8,003 nt of DNA, taken from contig JBAUHN010000104.1 in assembly GCA_049680295.1 (NCBI GenBank), forward strand, positions 1 through 8,003. Direction: 5' to 3'. Origin of the DNA: JBAUHN01 sp049680295 (GTDB lineage: Bacteria; Pseudomonadota; Alphaproteobacteria; Rhodobacterales; Rhodobacteraceae). Positions 1 to 6,817 of this stretch are shown here, one piece after another (positions within the stretch are counted from its first letter, which is position 1; each line of letters starts with the position of its first letter). The notes beneath the pieces were generated by a model, which did not search any database, was not told the origin of the DNA, and saw nothing but the letters and a program-made list of their open reading frames with translations. The translations under genes and the position numbers were made by a program.

Positions 1-121
1 AAGCTCGTTTGCCGATCGCGCCAAGTTCGACACCATCTACAACCGCAGCCTGTCGCTGAAAACCGACGTGACCGTGCTTTGGGCCACCGTCGGCGTCGTA
101 TTGCGCGGCACCGGGTATTAA
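1..121 (+). CDS. C-terminal end of a bacterial sugar transferase (polyprenyl glycosylphosphotransferase), partial
   Basis: An open frame enters from the left edge (first whole codon at 2) and ends at TAA 119-121, leaving 39 residues. The pattern FDxxYNRSLSLKTD, then a hydrophobic TVLWATVGVVL stretch and a terminal RGTGY, matches the usual ending of the PF02397 sugar transferases (WcaJ/ExoY/PssA type). These inner-membrane enzymes move a sugar-1-phosphate from a UDP-sugar onto undecaprenyl phosphate, the first step of exopolysaccharide repeat-unit assembly. The catalytic part lies outside the window, so neither sugar specificity nor enzyme integrity can be judged. The context supports the call: a strong terminator follows at once, and a TPR lipoprotein and polysaccharide-export genes lie downstream. 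The family call rests on this short C-terminal pattern only. Confidence 0.72.
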   Translation, partial: SSFADRAKFDTIYNRSLSLKTDVTVLWATVGVVLRGTGY

Positions 122-149
122 GATTTAGGCACTACCACACATTTACGCG

Positions 150-190
150 ATAAAACGCCACGCCCTTCAGCCAGGGGTGTGGCGTTTTAT
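150..190. terminator. Strong intrinsic terminator hairpin, probably bidirectional
   Basis: A 16-bp stem (150-165 with 175-190) has a single G-T wobble and a 9-nt loop. The base of the stem is A/T-only (ATAAAA/TTTTAT), so the transcript carries an A-tract before and a U-tract after the GC core on either strand. It lies 28 bp after the sugar transferase stop. It therefore separates that transcript from the TPR gene, which must have its own promoter somewhere in 191-278. Confidence 0.9.
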
Positions 191-278
191 TGTGACATCC
201 CGCATCGGTCCGGGGTGTTTTTACGTTTGGAAATCGACTAGGTCGGGGGGCGATCTGTCAGAATAGAAGTTGTCGGTC

Positions 279-2708
279 ATGTTTTTACGCCCCAAATCCT
301 TATTTACCCTGTTTTTGCTCTGCGCCAGTCTGGTCCTGACCGGCTGCGAAAGCGACAAGGACCGTGCGAAACGGCACTATCAATCCGGGTTGGCGCTGCT
401 GGAAGACGGCGATACTGAGCGCGCGCTCATCGAATTCCGCAATGTCTTTAAATACGATGAGACCCACCAGGATGCCCGGATGGCCTATGCCCGCGTTCAA
501 CTGGATCGCAACATGATTCAGGATGCCTTTGCCCAGTACCTGCTGGTTGTTGAACAAGATCCCGATGCGCTGGCCGCACATCAGGCCCTGGCTGAGATTT
601 CCCTGACCTTTGGCCAGTGGGACGCCGCCGAAAAACACGCCAGAGAGGCCGCGCGCCTCGCCCCGGGTGACAAGGATGTCCAGCTGCTGACGGCCGCCGC
701 CGACTACCGCATCGCCATTCTGGCAGATGATAGGGACCGCGCCGCAAAAGTCACAGATGTTTTAAGCACCGCGCTGGACACCGATCCGGCCAATATTATC
801 GCGTTGCGTATTGTGATCGACCACCTGCTGCGCCGCGAGGATTTCAGCGGCGCACTGACCGAAATCGAGCGCGCCCTGGAACATCATCCCGACCGCTATG
901 AATTCCACGCCACCAAACTCAGCATCCTGAACAAACGCCCGGATGATCCTGCGATTGGCCCGACTTTGGAAACAATGGTCCAGCAATTTCCTGAAAACGA
1001 AGAGGTGCGCAATCTGCTGATCGCCTGGTATCTGGAACGTCAGGACAAAGCCGCTGTCGAAGATCTGCTGCGCCGCGTGGCAGCGGCGCCAGACACGCCG
1101 CCCGGCGCCAAGCTGACGGTCGTCGATTTTCTGCGCAAAACCAGACAGGACGCAAAAGCCGATGCCGAACTGGCCCGCCTGATCAAGACCGAGCCGGATG
1201 TCGCCACCTACCGGCTGGCGCAGGCCGGACAGGATTTCGCCACCGGCAAAGTGGACAAGGCGATTGCCGATCTGCAGGCTGCAATCGCCGCCACCAGCAC
1301 CCCCGATGAGGCAGCGGACCTGCGCATCGCACTGGCCCAGATTTACCTAAGCGCCAATAATTTCCCCGATGCCCAGAGCCATATCAAACAGGTGCTGGAT
1401 CTGGACCCCAGCCATGTGGCGGCGTTGAAAATGTGGGCAGAACGGCTGACCGCCGACGGCAAGCCTGACGAGGCGATTGCCGCCTTGCGCCGCGCCCAGG
1501 CACAGGCCCCGCGCGACCCTGATATCATGACGCTGATGGCGCAGGCCCATGAACGCGCAGGCGTCCACGAACTGGCGGGCGAACGGTTTGCGCTGGCGGT
1601 TGATTTCTCGAACCGGGCGGCGCCCGAATCGATGCGCTACGCCGCCTTTCTGCTGGGGGACAACCGCAACGATGCCGCCGCCGCCGTGCTGAGCGACGCA
1701 ATAAATGTCGACCCGCGCAATACCCAGCTTTTGCAACTGATGGCCGAAGTGCAGATGGACGCCAGGAAATGGGCCGCCGCGGCGCGCGCAGTGGCCCAGA
1801 TCCGGGCCCTGAAAACCCCCCGGTCCGAGGAAATGGCCAACCAGCTGCAGGCCAATCTGCTGCTGCGTCAGGAACGGGTAGAGGACACGATATCCTTTCT
1901 TAAGGGGCTTGTCGGCGCCGATGGAAATTCATCCGCCGCTTTGGCAGCCCTTGTGCAGACCCAGATCCGCGATGGCCGCACCGAAGACGCCCGCGATTTT
2001 CTGGACACAGAATTGCAGGATAATCCCGCCAATCCAACGCTGCGGTTTCTGCGTGCAGGCGTGCACCTGCTGGAAGATCAACCCGATGCAGCCGAGGCCC
2101 TTTACCGCGCCTTGTTGCAGGAATTTCCCGCCGCCGATCGCCCGTTGCAGGCGCTTTACGGCATGCTGACACAGCAAGGGCGCACCGAGGATGCGGATGC
2201 TCTGATCGCACAATCCATCGCGGCAAATCCACAGGCCCTGTTTGCCCAGCTGATCAAAGCCGGGCAGCTGGAACGGAAGGGCGACATTGACGGCCCCCGC
2301 GCCATTTATGAGACCCTGTACAAGGCAAAGAGCGGCAATATCGTTGTCGCCAACAATCTGGCCAGCAGCATTGCAACCCATGACGAAGACCCCGAAAATC
2401 TTGAACGCGCCTACCGTATTGCGCAGCCTCTGCGCGATACAGATGTGCCCGCCTTTCAGGATACATTTGGCTGGATCGAGTATCGGCGCGGCAATTTCGA
2501 TACCGCATTGGCCTATCTGGATCCTGCCGCCAAAGGCCTGCCAGAAGACCCGCTGGTGCAATATCATCTGGGCATGGTGCTGCATAAAATGAACCGTAAG
2601 CAAGACGCTTTGACCGCGCTGACCCGTGCCCTGGACCTCGCCGGTGACAGCGCCCTGCCCCAGTTCAACACGGCCCGCGCAGTGCTGGCGGAACTGGACG
2701 GCAAGTAA
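279..2708 (+). CDS. TPR-repeat outer-membrane lipoprotein of an exopolysaccharide locus (PrsT-like)
   Basis: About 809 residues. The N-terminus is a lipoprotein signal: MFLRPKS, a hydrophobic core, then the lipobox L-T-G-C with the lipidated Cys at residue 23. Almost all the rest is helical repeats about 34 residues long with TPR spacing (G/A-L, Y/A, A, P positions), starting near residue 28 with AKRHYQSGLALLEDGD. The last repeats (about 725-800) contain DTFGWIEYRRGNFDTAL and YHLGMVLHKMNRKQDAL, typical of the ends of PrsT-type TPR proteins of PEP-CTERM/exopolysaccharide loci. Such proteins are periplasmic scaffolds; AlgK is an outer-membrane lipoprotein example. The start is uncertain: ATG 279 has a weak AGAAG 9 nt upstream, while an in-frame TTG at 270 abuts that motif, so ATG 279 is preferred. 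It lies 157 bp after a sugar transferase and converges on the next gene with an 8-bp gap. No exosortase is visible, so the PrsT assignment is by resemblance. The gene is certain; the exact role is inferred. Confidence 0.9.
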   Translation: MFLRPKSLFTLFLLCASLVLTGCESDKDRAKRHYQSGLALLEDGDTERALIEFRNVFKYDETHQDARMAYARVQLDRNMIQDAFAQYLLVVEQDPDALAAHQALAEISLTFGQWDAAEKHAREAARLAPGDKDVQLLTAAADYRIAILADDRDRAAKVTDVLSTALDTDPANIIALRIVIDHLLRREDFSGALTEIERALEHHPDRYEFHATKLSILNKRPDDPAIGPTLETMVQQFPENEEVRNLLIAWYLERQDKAAVEDLLRRVAAAPDTPPGAKLTVVDFLRKTRQDAKADAELARLIKTEPDVATYRLAQAGQDFATGKVDKAIADLQAAIAATSTPDEAADLRIALAQIYLSANNFPDAQSHIKQVLDLDPSHVAALKMWAERLTADGKPDEAIAALRRAQAQAPRDPDIMTLMAQAHERAGVHELAGERFALAVDFSNRAAPESMRYAAFLLGDNRNDAAAAVLSDAINVDPRNTQLLQLMAEVQMDARKWAAAARAVAQIRALKTPRSEEMANQLQANLLLRQERVEDTISFLKGLVGADGNSSAALAALVQTQIRDGRTEDARDFLDTELQDNPANPTLRFLRAGVHLLEDQPDAAEALYRALLQEFPAADRPLQALYGMLTQQGRTEDADALIAQSIAANPQALFAQLIKAGQLERKGDIDGPRAIYETLYKAKSGNIVVANNLASSIATHDEDPENLERAYRIAQPLRDTDVPAFQDTFGWIEYRRGNFDTALAYLDPAAKGLPEDPLVQYHLGMVLHKMNRKQDALTALTRALDLAGDSALPQFNTARAVLAELDGK

Positions 2709-2716
2709 CCCTAAAG

Positions 2717-3244
2717 CTATGTACCCCGATCGCTGAGGGAGAGGTATCTGGCGCTATTTTCCAATGTGATCACAGCCCGCACCGCATCACGCGGCGCGCA
2801 AAACGCATGCGCGGTCTCACCCTGTGCCTGTTTCCACCGGATCTCACCGCGGTAAAGAAAGCTTTCATCGGCGCCCAGATAGTCTTTGTTCGCGTCAAAA
2901 TAGATAAAAACACCAACGCCTTCGGCGACAGGAAAAACATCGGCCCTTTCAAGCCCGGCAAGCAAATCAGGATGCCCATTCAGATCGATACTGCCAGGAA
3001 ATTCCGCACCCCCCTGGTAGGGTCCAAAGTTGCAGACAAACGCCACCTCATCCGAAAAGATATCCGCCCCCGACCGGACCGCAGACTGCGGTATCGCCGC
3101 AATCATTTTGCGGTCCATGAGGTCTGACCTTTCCGGTCCCAGAAGACCTGCCACTTCGACGATCCACAAGGTAGCAATCGCCGCGACAGCAAGCAGGCAT
3201 GCAAAATACACCATTCTTTTGAGAACTTTGACCGGTCCGGGCAT
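2717..3244 (-). CDS. Membrane-anchored, probably periplasmic protein of unknown function
   Basis: 175 residues. ATG at 3244 has a good ribosome-binding site, GAGAGG, 8 nt upstream on the minus strand, which supports this start and the reality of the gene. The N-terminus has basic residues (KVLKR) and one hydrophobic helix at about 11-35, either an uncleaved anchor or a signal peptide. The remaining 140 residues are soluble, with Cys71 and Cys149 as the only cysteines outside the helix; a disulfide is possible if it is exported. Segments such as GSIDLNGHPDLL, VGVFIYFDANKDYLG and SFLYRGEIRWKQ look like an ordered beta-rich domain. I do not recognise the family. It converges with the TPR gene, the two stops being separated by 8 bp, and no clear terminator lies between them. 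A small membrane-protein gene lies upstream on the same strand, 190 bp away. Confidence 0.75.
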   Translation of the reverse strand: MPGPVKVLKRMVYFACLLAVAAIATLWIVEVAGLLGPERSDLMDRKMIAAIPQSAVRSGADIFSDEVAFVCNFGPYQGGAEFPGSIDLNGHPDLLAGLERADVFPVAEGVGVFIYFDANKDYLGADESFLYRGEIRWKQAQGETAHAFCAPRDAVRAVITLENSARYLSLSDRGT

Positions 3245-3413
3245 GCGTCATGCCTCTCAAGACAAATTGCCCAAACGAAAAATCACGCCGCAGGCCAGGC
3301 CGAGACTGGGGACCGGCGATTTCAGTAGATTGGGGGTTTGGGGTGCACATATCAAACGCAGGGCCAGATCCGGCACGGGTGCGCAATTCAGGTTGACTAT
3401 GACTGGGATATTC

Positions 3414-3431
3414 TGGCCCCGGTCAGGGCCA
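3414..3431 (-). terminator. GC hairpin just after the small membrane-protein gene
   Basis: TGGCCC (3414-3419) pairs with GGGCCA (3426-3431) around a 6-nt loop. On the minus strand it starts 3 nt after the stop codon of the 65-residue membrane protein. There is no U-tract after it, so it may be a weak or factor-dependent terminator, or only an mRNA 3'-end stabiliser. Confidence 0.35.
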
Positions 3432-3434
3432 TCT

Positions 3435-3632
3435 TCAGCTTTGCTGGGGGCGCATGTTTTGTGTGCCAAGAACCGAACGCACCGCCATAATGCCGGTGCC
3501 TGCCAGAACCCAGAAACTGCCGATACCGACATAGACCATCAAAGCTGCCCAAAACGACAATCCGCCCATGAAACCCACAAGCGCGGAGCCAAGCCCCAAG
3601 ATCATCCCTGATAAAATCAACCCTACGATCAT
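3435..3632 (-). CDS. Small two-helix inner-membrane protein, unknown function
   Basis: 65 residues from ATG 3632, which is preceded by GGGGA about 6 nt upstream. An in-frame TTG at 3644 would add four residues but would sit on that ribosome-binding site. The protein is almost entirely hydrophobic: helix 1 at about 2-24 (IVGLILSGMILGLGSALVGF) and helix 2 at about 28-52 (SFWAALMVYVGIGSFWVLAG). It ends in a short polar tail with a basic residue. Glycine-rich helices with small-residue spacing suggest packing against each other or a partner. Similar tiny proteins are frequent as unnamed genes in Rhodobacterales, which is recollection rather than a search. A hairpin follows the stop. No function can be assigned. 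Confidence 0.72.
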   Translation of the reverse strand: MIVGLILSGMILGLGSALVGFMGGLSFWAALMVYVGIGSFWVLAGTGIMAVRSVLGTQNMRPQQS

Positions 3633-3721
3633 AAAATTCCCCAAGTGCTGGTCTGCGTCTTCATTTGGTCGTCAGCCCACAAAAGAGAATCTCTCTGCAC
3701 TGCGCGGCTACCCGAAGTTGT

Positions 3722-3760
3722 ATTTCAAATATGGCGATCATAAGGCCCCTTCTTTGAAAT
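3722..3760. repeat. Inverted repeat ATTTCAAA / TTTGAAAT
   Basis: Perfect 8-bp arms at 3722-3729 and 3753-3760, 23 nt apart. The long spacer and A/T-rich arms fit a dyad protein-binding site better than a terminator. It lies about 230 bp before the export operon start codon. Confidence 0.5.
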
Positions 3761-3811
3761 CATGGATTTTGAGCGCTTTTTTGCCCGTAATCCCCAACTC
3801 CCCGGTCGAAT

Positions 3812-3828
3812 CCCGCCGGATTGGCGGG
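3812..3828. repeat. GC hairpin CCCGCC / GGCGGG
   Basis: Perfect 6-bp GC arms around the 5-nt loop GGATT, extendable with GAA/TTC outside a one-base bulge. A run of five T (3839-3843) begins 10 nt later. This could be a weak plus-strand terminator for read-through, though no gene on the plus strand reads into it. Confidence 0.4.
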
Positions 3829-3851
3829 TTCCAATGGGTTTTTATTGTTGC

Positions 3852-3876
3852 GACAGCATCACGGTTTAGTGCTGTC
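3852..3876. repeat. Inverted repeat GACAGCA / TGCTGTC upstream of the export operon
   Basis: Perfect 7-bp arms (3852-3858 and 3870-3876) around an 11-nt spacer, just before the A/T-rich TTTTATACCC that may be part of the promoter. The position suits an operator for the export operon, or a hairpin in a long leader. No regulator can be named. Confidence 0.45.
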
Positions 3877-3991
3877 TGAATTTTATACCCTTAAGTGGTG
3901 TGCTTTTCCTTCCATCTCCGGATTAAAAAATAGTAAAGTCCCCTTGGGGTCTGCCTTCCGTTGAGGGCATCAAAGAAAGAGACGAAATACT

Positions 3992-4582
3992 ATGAAACCT
4001 ATTTTTGCGCTGCTCACCGCACTTTTATTTTCCGGTCTGACCATTTCCGCCGCACAGGCACAGGACAGATACCGCCTGCAATCTGGTGATACCCTGCGTA
4101 TCGAAGTCCTTGAGGACGCCACGCTGAACCAGGACGCTCTGGTGCGTCCCGACGGGCTGATCTCGATTCCGTTTTCCGGCAGCGTGCGCGCCGGTGGCCG
4201 CACCGTAGAGCAGGTGCGCGCAACCATCGCCGCCCGTCTGGCCCCGAACTTTGCATCTGCACCCAACGTGTTTGTCACGCTGGATTCGCGCGCCCCTATT
4301 CTGGAACCACGCCCCCCGCGCACCTTCCCGGTCTATGTTCTGGGTGAAGTGGACGAGCCCGGCAAAATCGACGTGATCTATGGCACCACATTGCTGCAGG
4401 TGTTTGCCGAAATGGGTGGCTTTAACAGATTTGCCGCAACCAAGCGCATCCAGTTGCGCCGCGGCTCCAAGATTTACAACTTTAACTATGACGCAATCAA
4501 AAACGGTACAGGCACCGGCGGCACGACAGTGATGGCCAAAGGCGACGTCATTATCATTCCACAGCGCCGCCTGTTCGAATAA
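3992..4582 (+). CDS. Short Wza-like (OPX) polysaccharide export protein
   Basis: 196 residues. A signal peptide ends at AQA|QD (cleavage after about 23), with no lipobox Cys. Residues 26-100 form the Poly_export domain (PF02563): YRLQSGDTLRIEV, then VRPDGLISIPFSGSV and GRTVEQVRATIAARL. About 113-163 is one SLBB domain (VYVLGEVDEPGKIDV, MGGFNRFA). The usual GDVIIIPQRRLF ends the protein. The protein should be periplasmic, passing exopolysaccharide from the inner-membrane machinery towards the outer membrane. Full-length Wza (about 380 residues) is lipidated, has more SLBB units, and ends in an amphipathic helix that forms the outer-membrane pore. All of these are missing here, so this protein cannot span the membrane by itself. 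The gene is 15 bp before a beta-barrel gene, evidently in one operon. The ribosome-binding site is weak (AAAGAGA-like, about 10 nt upstream). Confidence 0.93.
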   Translation: MKPIFALLTALLFSGLTISAAQAQDRYRLQSGDTLRIEVLEDATLNQDALVRPDGLISIPFSGSVRAGGRTVEQVRATIAARLAPNFASAPNVFVTLDSRAPILEPRPPRTFPVYVLGEVDEPGKIDVIYGTTLLQVFAEMGGFNRFAATKRIQLRRGSKIYNFNYDAIKNGTGTGGTTVMAKGDVIIIPQRRLFE

Positions 4583-4597
4583 CACGAAAAAGAGGTC

Positions 4598-6007
4598 ATG
4601 GTGGGACATCATCGTTCGGCACGCGCGTCCCTTTACGGGGCGGTCTGTTTCTACAGCCTTTGTGCTGTGCCTGTTGTGGCGCAAGACGCCGGAGGGTTGA
4701 TTTTATCCTTCGGCATCGAGCAACGTATCGAGGCCGGTCGCAACCTGACCCTTGAATTCCCCGAGGAAGGCAGCGGCACCAACGCCCTGACGACCCTGTC
4801 CTTCGGGCTGCTCAGCGAAACCGACCGGCATAGATTCTCGCTGGAGTTCATCAATGGGCTGCGCATCGCCAACCTGCCCGGCACCGGCACCACTGTCGGC
4901 GTGGACGATTCGTCTCTGACACTGGCTTACGATCGCGAAGTGGCCAACGCAGCGCTCAGCTTTGGAGCCAGCTTTGAGCGCAGTGACATCGACTTTCTGG
5001 ACCCGCTTACGGATTTCATCACCAGTGACGGCAGCATTGAACTGCCCGACGATTTCGAAATCCTGGACGGCGGCGGCACCCGGAACGCATTCTCGGTCTC
5101 GGCCGAGCTGGAAACCGGTCAGCAGGATCTGATCGGCTTTGTCCTGCGCGCCACGGCGGCAGGTCTGGAATATTCAAACACCACCGACCCGGATCTTTTT
5201 GACACCCGTACCAATACTGTGGAAGCGGGCACAATTTTGCGGTTCTCGCCCCGAACCATCGGGCGCGTCACACTCAGCACCGAACAATATAACGCCGACA
5301 ACGTCGAGCAAACCGACCGCAGAACCAACGTCCTGGCCTTTGGGCTGGAACATGAGGTCACGCCCCGGCTGCTGTTTGGTGGTCTGCTGGGCTATGCCGA
5401 TCTGGACACCACCGAAATTGGGGCCCCCCCAGGTGCGGGCGATTTCAACGGCGTGATCGGAGAGTTTGGGCTGTCTTACGCCATGGCCAATGGCGAATTG
5501 ACCGCCGAAGCCGCATCCACCATCGATTCTGCCGGACGGCTGAATACCTTTGTGGTCGGCCGCAGCCTTGAGATCCCCAATGGCGAAGTATCAGCCGAGA
5601 TCGGCGTCGGCCGGTCCAGCGGATCAGATGCGGAACTGATTGGCGCGCTCAGCTGGCGTCAGGAAATCGGCCAGGGCGATTTCATCGCTGATTTATCACG
5701 TGAAATCACCACCAGTCTGGAAGACGAGGCAAGTGCGACCTCGACGCTGGCGGTGGGCTATGTCTACAACCTTAACCCGGTTGCACGGGTGGGCCTCAGT
5801 GTCGCCTATGTCCAGACCGAAGCCACACCGTCGATTGCACGGGTAGAACGCGCAGACATCACCGCCGTCTACACCCGCGAGCTGTCCTCTGAATGGGATT
5901 TCAACACCGGGATCAGCTACCGCATCCGCGACGAGGATCTGGTCGGCCGTGCCTCATCGCAATCGGTGTTCTTTTCCATCGGCCGCCAGTTCGACTGGCG
6001 CCCCTGA
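4598..6007 (+). CDS. Outer-membrane beta-barrel protein, probable exopolysaccharide porin
   Basis: 469 residues. The signal peptide has a basic N-terminus and a hydrophobic core ending VVA|QD (cleavage after about 28). The mature part alternates polar and nonpolar residues in strands 8-12 long, e.g. HRFSLEFINGLRIA, ASLSLAYD-like hairpins, TIGRVTLSTEQYN, GVIGEFGLSYAM and ARVGLSVAYVQTE, with acidic loops and few cysteines, typical of a barrel of perhaps 16-18 strands. The end is SVFFSIGRQFDWRP, aromatic but without the usual final Phe. It resembles the loosely defined 'putative beta-barrel porin' proteins (BBP2/PF10082-like), not the trimeric general porins. It directly follows the short OPX gene, implying a dedicated partner. 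AGAGG (4591-4595) is only 2 nt from ATG 4598 but 5 nt from the next codon, GTG 4601, which may be the true start. The barrel is well supported; substrate and role come from context. Confidence 0.88.
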   Translation: MVGHHRSARASLYGAVCFYSLCAVPVVAQDAGGLILSFGIEQRIEAGRNLTLEFPEEGSGTNALTTLSFGLLSETDRHRFSLEFINGLRIANLPGTGTTVGVDDSSLTLAYDREVANAALSFGASFERSDIDFLDPLTDFITSDGSIELPDDFEILDGGGTRNAFSVSAELETGQQDLIGFVLRATAAGLEYSNTTDPDLFDTRTNTVEAGTILRFSPRTIGRVTLSTEQYNADNVEQTDRRTNVLAFGLEHEVTPRLLFGGLLGYADLDTTEIGAPPGAGDFNGVIGEFGLSYAMANGELTAEAASTIDSAGRLNTFVVGRSLEIPNGEVSAEIGVGRSSGSDAELIGALSWRQEIGQGDFIADLSREITTSLEDEASATSTLAVGYVYNLNPVARVGLSVAYVQTEATPSIARVERADITAVYTRELSSEWDFNTGISYRIRDEDLVGRASSQSVFFSIGRQFDWRP

Positions 6008-6065
6008 GGCGCTGCTGCCCTCCCGGATCGTCCTGGAACGCGCAGGTCCGCGCGCGGGTTGCCAA

Positions 6066-6095
6066 ATCGCCGACCCCGTGGGGCGGGTCGCCGAT
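6066..6095. repeat. Imperfect 30-bp palindrome after the barrel gene
   Basis: Arms ATCGcCGACCC (6066-6076) and GGGTCGcCGAT (6085-6095) pair with one C-C mismatch around an 8-nt loop. It lies 58 bp after the barrel stop in a very GC-rich gap (6008-6130). It could be the operon's 3' hairpin, although no T-run follows; the only other hairpin nearby is a short GCC-TTC-GGC at 6104-6112. No gene was found in 6008-6215. Confidence 0.5.
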
Positions 6096-6164
6096 CGCCC
6101 GACGCCTTCGGCTTGTCCCGGGCCGGAGAAGACGATCAAGGGCCGGTTTGAGCCCACTTTGACC

Positions 6165-6196
6165 GATGCTGCAATTCGCACGAATGGTGGCTTTTC
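6165..6196 (+). repeat. Possible copy A of a degenerate intergenic sequence
   Basis: The stretch GATGCTGC...CGAATGGTGGCTTTT resembles, on the opposite strand, the stretch at 7771-7800. Both contain TGCTGC, then C-rich sequence, then (A/C)AATG and a terminal TTT, with one indel. It also recalls a phrase that recurs between genes in Rhodobacteraceae, from memory and unverified. The match is too short and diverged to be firm. Confidence 0.25.
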
Positions 6197-6215
6197 CGTT
6201 GAGTTGTCAGTTTGA

Positions 6216-6794
6216 CTATTGCTGTCGCGTGGCCGCGCCACGCAGCATTTCCTCAACAACCGGTGCTGTAGTCTGTGCGATTTTCAAAGTTGCGCGTTCC
6301 AATCGTGCAGGGTTGCGGATTTGTCCGCCCCAAAAACCGCGTTGGCCTCCGTTAGATGATACGGCTTGGGCAGTCGCCATCACTCCGCCTGACCCTGTAT
6401 GCAAAAGAACAACGTCAGCCGATCCCGTCGCGGGATACATGCGTACCAAAAGCAGGTAGTCATACCGTTGCTCACGGGCGGTTTTGACCAAGCTGTTCCT
6501 GTTTGAGTACCTGAAGCTAGGATCTCCAACAATTAAAGGTGCAAAGCTACCAAGACTCTCAGCGCGCTTTGCAAGGTCTGTCCAAAGCTCAGTTTCCTTC
6601 GCACCTGATGCCTGCGTTCTTCCATAGACAACCCGTGCCAAGGCGAAGCGAGCAGGCAACTTAAAGTGATCCGGGGTTGACGAAGTTACCGGGACTGGCC
6701 GCGCATCGCCAGTAAAGCTTGGCGAAGAACAAGCGCCCAGAAATGCAAGAAAACAAGCGACTACAAATAGTTTCACGGGGCTTCTCCGTTTCAT
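6216..6794 (-). CDS. Lipoprotein of unknown function, divergent from a DUF6502 gene
   Basis: 192 residues from ATG 6794, chosen because it gives a proper signal: MKRRSPVK, hydrophobic core, lipobox L-G-A-C with Cys22. A GTG at 6830 would add 12 residues before the signal and lie inside a palindromic operator. The mature 171 residues begin with a Ser/Pro/Thr-rich linker, then FKLPARFALARVVYGR, an acidic/basic helix (ETELWTDLAKRAESL), YDYLLLVRMYPATG, and a C-terminal helix (LERATLKIAQTTAPVVEEML). The 'LPARxALARV ... YDYLLLV' layout suggests an alpha/beta fold like other small envelope lipoproteins that begin with a 'LPvRv' strand, but I cannot name the family. The gene is clearly more A/T-rich than the export operon (the 60 bases from 6481 contain 25 G/C; the 60 from 4741 contain 38). 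It is divergent from the DUF6502 gene, sharing an 84-bp control region, so the two may be co-regulated. Confidence 0.82.
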   Translation of the reverse strand: MKRRSPVKLFVVACFLAFLGACSSPSFTGDARPVPVTSSTPDHFKLPARFALARVVYGRTQASGAKETELWTDLAKRAESLGSFAPLIVGDPSFRYSNRNSLVKTAREQRYDYLLLVRMYPATGSADVVLLHTGSGGVMATAQAVSSNGGQRGFWGGQIRNPARLERATLKIAQTTAPVVEEMLRGAATRQQ

Positions 6795-6803
6795 CAAGTT
6801 TTG

Positions 6804-6817
6804 ATCCAATATTGGAT
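6804..6817. promoter_or_regulatory. Perfect 14-bp palindrome ATCCAATATTGGAT
   Basis: A perfect two-fold palindrome 9 bp upstream of the lipoprotein start codon. It overlaps the first two bases of the neighbouring 17-bp dyad. A second small dyad, ATCAA-GTT-TTGAT (6793-6805), lies over the start codon itself. The cluster could be an operator or an mRNA structure hiding the lipoprotein ribosome-binding region. Confidence 0.5.

Larger units (their letters stand above)
3633..3991. other. Gene-free control region between divergent genes
   Basis: 359 bp between the minus-strand membrane-protein gene and the plus-strand export operon. No credible gene is present. It is visibly more A/T-rich than its flanks and holds several inverted repeats, listed separately. 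The promoter of the export operon should lie here. TTATAC (3883-3888) could be a -10 box, but no matching -35 box at 16-18 bp is visible, and A/T-rich sequence around 3924-3938 is an alternative. The minus-strand gene must be transcribed from the left part. Confidence 0.6.

Noticed and set aside
1929..2603. Minus-strand 224-codon open frame inside the TPR gene
   Set aside because: It is the mirror of a repeat-rich coding frame; the product is Cys/His/Gln-rich without structure, and the plus-strand TPR reading is unambiguous.
3257..3532. Minus-strand 91-codon frame whose end (PSLGLACGVIFRLG) faintly resembles an outer-membrane protein C-terminus
   Set aside because: It overlaps the small membrane-protein gene in another frame, lacks a signal peptide and has only one strand-like segment. 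A decayed porin end cannot be excluded but is not supported.
3030..3611. Plus-strand 193-codon open frame
   Set aside because: It runs antisense through two better-supported minus-strand genes, and its product is low-complexity, Arg/Pro/His-rich with no recognisable domain or ribosome-binding site.
3801..3835. tRNA-like 3' end (GGTCGAATCC ... TTCCA)
   Set aside because: The T-loop would lack the conserved TTC, the stems do not pair in tRNA geometry, and no D-arm or anticodon arm is found upstream. It is not a tRNA, and there is no integrase to suggest an att site.
4025..4684. Minus-strand 219-codon frame opposite the OPX gene
   Set aside because: It is a shadow of the strongly supported polysaccharide export protein; the product is Cys/His/Arg-rich with no family features.
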